From Rhizobium sp. BK251 (GTDB lineage: Bacteria; Pseudomonadota; Alphaproteobacteria; Rhizobiales; Rhizobiaceae): a stretch of 64,000 nt of DNA. The number at the start of each line of letters is the position of its first letter. The stretch's first letter is position 1. The notes below the pieces were generated by a model. It searched no databases. It saw nothing but the letters and a program-made list of their open reading frames with translations, and was not told the origin of the DNA. Shown one piece after another: positions 60,186-64,000 of this stretch. Where the stretch lies: contig NZ_SLUQ01000006.1 of assembly GCF_004345245.1 (NCBI RefSeq), positions 186,001 to 250,000 of the forward strand, written 5' to 3'. The position numbers and the translations under genes are program-made.

Positions 60186-61163
60186 ATGCGCAGCGTAGTG
60201 GCGACGAATTTCAACGGTTACGAGGGACTGAAAGTTATGGAGCGGCCCAAGCCCGAGCCAAGCACGGACCGGGTGCTTGTTCGCGTCACGGCGGCTGCCA
60301 TCAATCCACTCGATCACACGATACTCGTCGGCGGGCTACCTCGTGCCAAGGCTCCGCTTGTTCTCGGGAACGAGGGAGCCGGCATCGTCGAAGATGCAGG
60401 ACCGAGCTTGATTGCGCCGGGCAGCCGGGTGGCGTTCACCGGGCCCTATGGCGCTGCCGAGGATGGAACCTGGCAGGAATATCTGCTGGTGCGCCCCGAA
60501 GACCTATTCCCGCTGCCGGACTCCGTCGATGACGTTACGGCAGCGTCGATGACGGTGTCCTATCTGACCGCCTTTCTGAGCCTGCGCCAGGCCGGGTTCG
60601 CCCCCGGCAAGTCCGTATTGGCGCCCGCAATCGGCGGATCGGTCGGCAATGCCGCCTATCAGCTCGCCGCGGCGCTCGGCGCGTCTCGCGTGATCTCCAC
60701 TGCGGGCAGCACGCCAAAGGCGGAAACTGCCGTCGAAGCCGGCTTCGACGATGTCGTCGATCTCTCTGTCGAAGGCCTCGCAGCCGGAGTAAGGCGCATG
60801 ACCGGCGGAGCGGGTGTCGACATCGTCATCGACAGCCTAGGCGGGACGATCATGAGCGAGGCGATGGACGTCCTGGCGATGAAAGGGTCGCTCGTATCCA
60901 TAGGCTACTCGGCCGACCGCATTGCGCCGATCAACGTCACGAACCTTATCTGGAAGGACCTGAAGATATCCGGTTTCAGCATCTTTCGTGCGAGCGCGGA
61001 GGACATTCACGCTGCCTGGAAGATATTGCTTCCGCTGATCTCATCGGGAAAGATCGAGCCCCTGATCGACCGCACATTCCCTCTTGCCGAGGCAGGTGAC
61101 GGTCTCGCCTACCTGATCGAAAAGCGGCCTTTCGGGAAAGTTGTCTTGACGATGGAGGCGTGA
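60186..61163 (+). CDS. Zinc-type alcohol dehydrogenase-like / quinone oxidoreductase (MDR family)
   Basis: This 325-residue NADPH-dependent enzyme is of the quinone oxidoreductase branch of medium-chain dehydrogenases. The N-terminal GroES-like domain includes AAAINPLDHTILVGGLP and LGNEGAGIV. The Rossmann region is VLAPAIGGSVGNAAYQLAAALGASRVI. No structural zinc Cys set is present. ATG 60186 follows TAGGAG. With the TetR gene it looks like an electrophile- or quinone-induced detoxification unit (inferred). Confidence 0.88.
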   Translation: MRSVVATNFNGYEGLKVMERPKPEPSTDRVLVRVTAAAINPLDHTILVGGLPRAKAPLVLGNEGAGIVEDAGPSLIAPGSRVAFTGPYGAAEDGTWQEYLLVRPEDLFPLPDSVDDVTAASMTVSYLTAFLSLRQAGFAPGKSVLAPAIGGSVGNAAYQLAAALGASRVISTAGSTPKAETAVEAGFDDVVDLSVEGLAAGVRRMTGGAGVDIVIDSLGGTIMSEAMDVLAMKGSLVSIGYSADRIAPINVTNLIWKDLKISGFSIFRASAEDIHAAWKILLPLISSGKIEPLIDRTFPLAEAGDGLAYLIEKRPFGKVVLTMEA

Positions 61164-61220
61164 CGCGCAACTGGGCGACGGATCCAAACCGCAACCCGGC
61201 TTTAAAGGGACATCGCCACC

Positions 61221-61252
61221 CAGGGACGCCGCCGAAGCCGGCGGCGTCCCTG
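61221..61252. terminator. Hairpin terminator between convergent genes
   Basis: CAGGGACGCCGCC and GGCGGCGTCCCTG form a perfect 13-bp stem with a 6-nt loop between the oxidoreductase (plus) and hydrolase (minus) gene ends. No T run follows, but position and stability support a shared terminator. Confidence 0.7.
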
Positions 61253-61265
61253 GCGGGACAACGCC

Positions 61266-62111
61266 TCAGGCCGCGTCGACGGTCAACTGTGTCTGTTCGC
61301 CCAGCCCCTCGATGCCGAGGCGGATCGTCTGGCCGGCGTGCAGGAAAACCGGCGGCTTCATGCCGAGGCCGACGCCGGGAGGCGTGCCCGTCGAGATGAT
61401 GTCACCCGGCTGCAGGCTCATGAACTGGGAGATGTAGTGAACGAGGAAGCGGACGCCGAAGATCATTGTCTTCGTCGAGCCGTTCTGGCGCGAGACGCCA
61501 TCTACCGTCAGCCACATCTTCAGGTTCTGCGGATCAGCGACCTCGTCTCTCGTCACCAGCCACGGGCCGATCGGGCCGAAGCTGTCAGCCGACTTGCCCT
61601 TGGTCCATTGACCGCCGCGCTCGCTCTGGAACTCGCGCTCGGAGACATCGTTGATCAGGCAGAAGCCGGCGACATGCTTCATCGCGTCGTCTTCCGAAAC
61701 GTAACGCGCCTCGTCGCCGATGACGACGCCGAGTTCGACTTCCCAGTCGGTCTTCTTCGACTTGCGCGGAATGATCACGTTGTCGTTCGGCCCGGTGATG
61801 GCGCTCGTCGCCTTCATGAAGAGGATCGGCTCCTCGGGGATCTTGGCGCCGGTCTCGGCGGCATGGTCGGCATAGTTGAGCCCGACGCAGATGAACTTGC
61901 CGGTGCGTGCCACGCATGGACCAATGCGCTCCGTGCCCGTCGCAAGCGGCAGCGTGGTCAAATCGAGCGCGGCAATCTTCTGAAGGCCGGCCGCAGTGAG
62001 CACACCGCCCGCGAGATCATCGACATGGGCGGAAAGATCGCGGATCTTTCCGTCAGCGTCGAGGATACCGGGCTTTTCAGCGCCCGGCTGGCCATATCGA
62101 AGAAGTTTCAT
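61266..62111 (-). CDS. Fumarylacetoacetate hydrolase family protein, probably 2,4-diketo-3-deoxy-L-fuconate hydrolase
   Basis: This 281-residue metal-dependent C-C hydrolase has the conserved FICVGLNYADHAAETG and EEPILFMKATSAITGPNDN segments. The metal site is in WEVELGVVIG (Glu-x-Glu...Asp), and STGTPPGVGLGMKP follows. ATG 62111 follows GGGAG. With the SDR gene 33 bp upstream it matches the last two steps of the non-phosphorylating L-fucose route, splitting a diketo acid to pyruvate and lactate. Ureidoglycolate lyase is a common but less fitting annotation for this family. Confidence 0.88.
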   Translation of the reverse strand: MKLLRYGQPGAEKPGILDADGKIRDLSAHVDDLAGGVLTAAGLQKIAALDLTTLPLATGTERIGPCVARTGKFICVGLNYADHAAETGAKIPEEPILFMKATSAITGPNDNVIIPRKSKKTDWEVELGVVIGDEARYVSEDDAMKHVAGFCLINDVSEREFQSERGGQWTKGKSADSFGPIGPWLVTRDEVADPQNLKMWLTVDGVSRQNGSTKTMIFGVRFLVHYISQFMSLQPGDIISTGTPPGVGLGMKPPVFLHAGQTIRLGIEGLGEQTQLTVDAA

Positions 62112-62144
62112 GATGTCTCCCTGGTTCTTGCTTTGATCAAGCGG

Positions 62145-62888
62145 TCAGGCGTTCGCCCAGCCGCCGTCGATGACGATGGCGTTTCCGGTCATGAAGGCGG
62201 ATTCGTCGCTTGCGAGGTAGACGACGAGGTCGGCCACCTCCTCGGCGGTCCCGAGCCTGCCCATCGGCTGACGGGCGATGAAGGCGGCGCGTGCGGCATC
62301 GTAGTCGCCGAGTGCGCGCATGCGGTCCTGCAGCGACGGGCTCTCCACTGTGCCGGGGCAGATGGCGTTCGCCCGGATGCCCTTGCCGATATAGTCGAGC
62401 GCCACGGATTTCGTGAGCCCGATGACGGCCGCCTTGGTGGTGCCGTAGATGAACCGGTTCGGCGCTGCGATCACCGTCGAGGCGACCGAGGCCATGTTGA
62501 CGATCGTCCCGCCGCCGCGGTCGATCATGCCGGGAAGCAGCGCCCGGATCATGCGGTACATCGCCCTGATGTTCAGGTTGACGGAGAAATCGAAGGCGTC
62601 CTCGTCGCAGTCGAGGATAGCGCCGTTGTGGACGAAGCCGGCGCAGTTGAAGAGGATGTCCGGCGCCGTGATCGAGGCCGCGAATTCCTTGATCGCTTCC
62701 GGATTGAGCACGTCGAGGCGGCGCGTCGTGACGCCTGCCACCTCGTTCAGCGTGGCGAGCTTCGCCTCGTCGATATCGGTTGCGATCACGTTCGCCCCTT
62801 CTCGCACAAATGCGAGGACGGACGCCCGACCCATTCCCTGACCTGCAGCCGTGATGACCGCAGTCTTTCCCTTGAGCCTTCCTGTCAT
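62145..62888 (-). CDS. SDR oxidoreductase, probably 2-keto-3-deoxy-L-fuconate dehydrogenase
   Basis: This 247-residue NAD-dependent SDR of the BDH2/LRA5-like group starts LKGKTAVITAAGQGMGRASVLAFVREGANVIATDID. It has NCAG, the catalytic Tyr/Lys in FIYGTTKAAVIGLTKSVALDY and the family-typical GKGIRANAICPGTVESPSLQDRM. The short loop and CPGT motif are those of the fuconate and 3-hydroxybutyrate type-2 enzymes. It lies between the GntR regulator and the FAH hydrolase, consistent with sequential reactions. Confidence 0.87.
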   Translation of the reverse strand: MTGRLKGKTAVITAAGQGMGRASVLAFVREGANVIATDIDEAKLATLNEVAGVTTRRLDVLNPEAIKEFAASITAPDILFNCAGFVHNGAILDCDEDAFDFSVNLNIRAMYRMIRALLPGMIDRGGGTIVNMASVASTVIAAPNRFIYGTTKAAVIGLTKSVALDYIGKGIRANAICPGTVESPSLQDRMRALGDYDAARAAFIARQPMGRLGTAEEVADLVVYLASDESAFMTGNAIVIDGGWANA

Positions 62889-62937
62889 AACCGTCTTTTT
62901 CCTTGGATTGTTGCCCGTATCTTATGGAAGTCGTCGC

Positions 62938-63666
62938 TCAGGGCAAGGCCCGACCACCGTCGTCCGGCAATCCGACGCGGTGCGCCGCTCCTGCCAGATG
63001 CTGCAGCATGGCGGCCCGCGCCGCCTCGGCATTTCCCGCCTCGACTGCGGCAAGGATCCGGTCGTGTTCACCGAGCGTGATGCTCGCCATGTCGTCCGAG
63101 CCCTGCCGGTTGCCTGCCGCCAATATGCTCTCGCGGACGCGCTCGGAGACGAAGAGGAGAAACTGCACCATGTAGATGTTGCGCGTGGCAGCGGCGATCG
63201 TGCGGTGGAATTCGACATCCGCCTTCAGCCAGTTGACACTGCCATACGGTGCCTCCCGCATGACCGCGAGCGCCGAGCGCATGGCCTCCAGATCCTCGAT
63301 GCTTCGCCGTTCGGCAGCTATGCCCGCTGCCTGCACCTCGAGGATGCCACGCAGTTCGAAGAGGCTCTGGAAGGCGTCTACCTGCAGGAGCGTGTCGTTA
63401 TCGATCGTCAGCACCGTCGAGTTGGGCACATCGGCCACGAAGGCGCCGCGACCCTGCTGCGACCAGATCCGCCCCTCGGAGCGCAAGCGCGCGATCGCCT
63501 CACGCACGACGTTGCGGCTTACCCCGAAGGTCTGGGCAAGCGCCTGCTCCGTTGGCAGCTGGTCACCGGGCTTCAGCCGGCCCTGTGCGATCTCGCGCGA
63601 GATGGAGCTCGCCACCAGGGTGGAAAGATGCGGGCCGCGATTGACCTTGTCGAGTTTCAGCGTCAT
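62938..63666 (-). CDS. FadR-type GntR-family transcriptional regulator
   Basis: This 242-residue regulator has a GntR winged helix (residues ~12-78, LPTEQALAQTFGVSRNVVREAIARLRSEG) and an FCD domain with the metal-site pattern DVEFHRTIAAATRN and LGEHDRILAAVEAGN. It is encoded 3 bp after the FAD-linked oxidase and upstream of the SDR and hydrolase, so it probably autoregulates this operon. A sugar-acid or hydroxyacid effector is likely from the neighbours. Confidence 0.88.
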   Translation of the reverse strand: MTLKLDKVNRGPHLSTLVASSISREIAQGRLKPGDQLPTEQALAQTFGVSRNVVREAIARLRSEGRIWSQQGRGAFVADVPNSTVLTIDNDTLLQVDAFQSLFELRGILEVQAAGIAAERRSIEDLEAMRSALAVMREAPYGSVNWLKADVEFHRTIAAATRNIYMVQFLLFVSERVRESILAAGNRQGSDDMASITLGEHDRILAAVEAGNAEAARAAMLQHLAGAAHRVGLPDDGGRALP

Positions 63667-63669
63667 TGC

Positions 63670-64000
63670 TCACCTATAGCCCGACCCGGGACGGGACGCC
63701 ATGATCCGCCCATCGCTCAGAATATGCGAAGGGTCAAGCGCATCCTTGATCCGCCCGAACAGATCCAGCGAAACTTCGTCAATCCGGTCCAGGAAAGCCT
63801 TCTGCTTGACGCGTCCGATGCCGTGCTCGGCGCTGATGGAGCCACCCGAACGGTCCAGCGCCTCGAAGATAACCTTCTCGGTCTCGTGAAACAGGGCCAC
63901 GACCGCCTCCGGCCCCATGCCTTCCGGCGGCACGATATTCAGATGCACGTTCCCGTCCCCGACATGGCCATAGGTGACGGCAAGCGCCTCCGGATGGCTC
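63670..64000 (-). CDS. FAD-linked oxidase, C-terminal part (GlcD/D-lactate dehydrogenase family), truncated by the window end
   Basis: The last ~109 residues of an FAD-linked oxidase are visible. They include VTYGHVGDGNVHLNIVPP (metal/substrate-binding HxGDGNxH) and SAEHGIGRVKQKAFLD. These belong to the FAD-oxidase_C domain of glycolate, D-lactate and D-2-hydroxyglutarate dehydrogenases. The rest lies beyond 64000. As the hydrolase in this operon should release lactate, oxidation of that lactate is an attractive role; it is inferred. Confidence 0.9.
   Translation of the reverse strand, partial: SHPEALAVTYGHVGDGNVHLNIVPPEGMGPEAVVALFHETEKVIFEALDRSGGSISAEHGIGRVKQKAFLDRIDEVSLDLFGRIKDALDPSHILSDGRIMASRPGSGYR

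Noticed and set aside
61338..63080. 580-residue plus-strand frame opposite the hydrolase and SDR genes
   Set aside because: It covers two adjacent real genes and part of a third; its composition is that of an antisense shadow.

Overview
This 64 kb window is high-GC, gene-dense bacterial DNA with many 4-bp ATGA/GTGA gene overlaps. It looks like an alphaproteobacterium of the Hyphomicrobiales, most likely Rhizobiaceae (Sinorhizobium/Ensifer-like). That placement is an inference from gene content: a LivKHMGF-type transporter, a bdhA-acetoacetate decarboxylase-patatin group, PPK2, class II DAHP synthase, many FCD-type GntR regulators, TctABC transport and L-fuconate-type catabolism. I saw no rRNA, tRNA, CRISPR array, phage or transposase gene. 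The content is mostly accessory catabolism.

Region 1 (1-10.65 kb) joins a branched-chain-type ABC importer directly to a nickel-pincer racemase system. livKHMGF is followed, with a 4-bp overlap, by a LarA-family 2-hydroxyacid racemase/epimerase. Next come a divergent FadR-type regulator, a beta-hydroxyacid dehydrogenase, and the cofactor-building genes larC, larE and larB. The unit reads as: import a hydroxyacid, epimerise C2, oxidise or reduce it, with its own nickel-cofactor synthesis. A ~250-bp element with ~29-bp inverted ends closes the region.

Region 2 (10.9-15.6 kb) is a three-subunit molybdenum hydroxylase/aldehyde oxidase operon. It is divergent from a TetR regulator, with a perfect 20-bp palindrome between them. 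Region 3 (15.7-28.5 kb) is the most interesting part. It holds an amidase, one FAD subunit, one 2Fe-2S subunit, CoxG, a substrate-binding-like protein without a signal peptide, and a molybdopterin large subunit. Divergent from these are a UbiD decarboxylase, a second large subunit, an FCD GntR regulator and a UbiX prenyltransferase. Two molybdenum hydroxylases plus a prenyl-FMN decarboxylase and an amidase suggest stepwise hydroxylation, decarboxylation and ring-fragment deamidation of a (probably N-hetero)aromatic carboxylate. The pathway assignment is my inference.

Region 4 (28.5-48.6 kb) mixes housekeeping-type genes with further parts of the same catabolic unit. The former include an SDR, an AraC regulator, class II DAHP synthase, a methyltransferase, bdhA-adc-patatin, PPK2 and unknown membrane proteins. 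The latter are TctC with a ThDP-dependent enzyme, a fused TctA-TctB permease, a LysR regulator and an enol-lactonase-like hydrolase. A short motif, TGTCATACA or a variant, recurs upstream of four of these transcripts across 25 kb and may define one regulon.

Region 5 (48.7-61.2 kb) carries a Tim44-like protein, a D-2-hydroxyacid dehydrogenase, a GNAT, a dimethylglycine-dehydrogenase-like flavoprotein with an aminoglycoside/choline-kinase-fold kinase, a CadC-like regulator with TolB/TPR domains, a small NAD(P)-oxidoreductase group, and a TetR/quinone oxidoreductase pair with duplicated operators. Region 6 (61.3-64 kb) is a minus-strand operon of an FAD-linked oxidase (cut by the window end), a GntR regulator, an SDR and an FAH-family hydrolase. 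It matches the non-phosphorylating L-fuconate route that ends in pyruvate and lactate.
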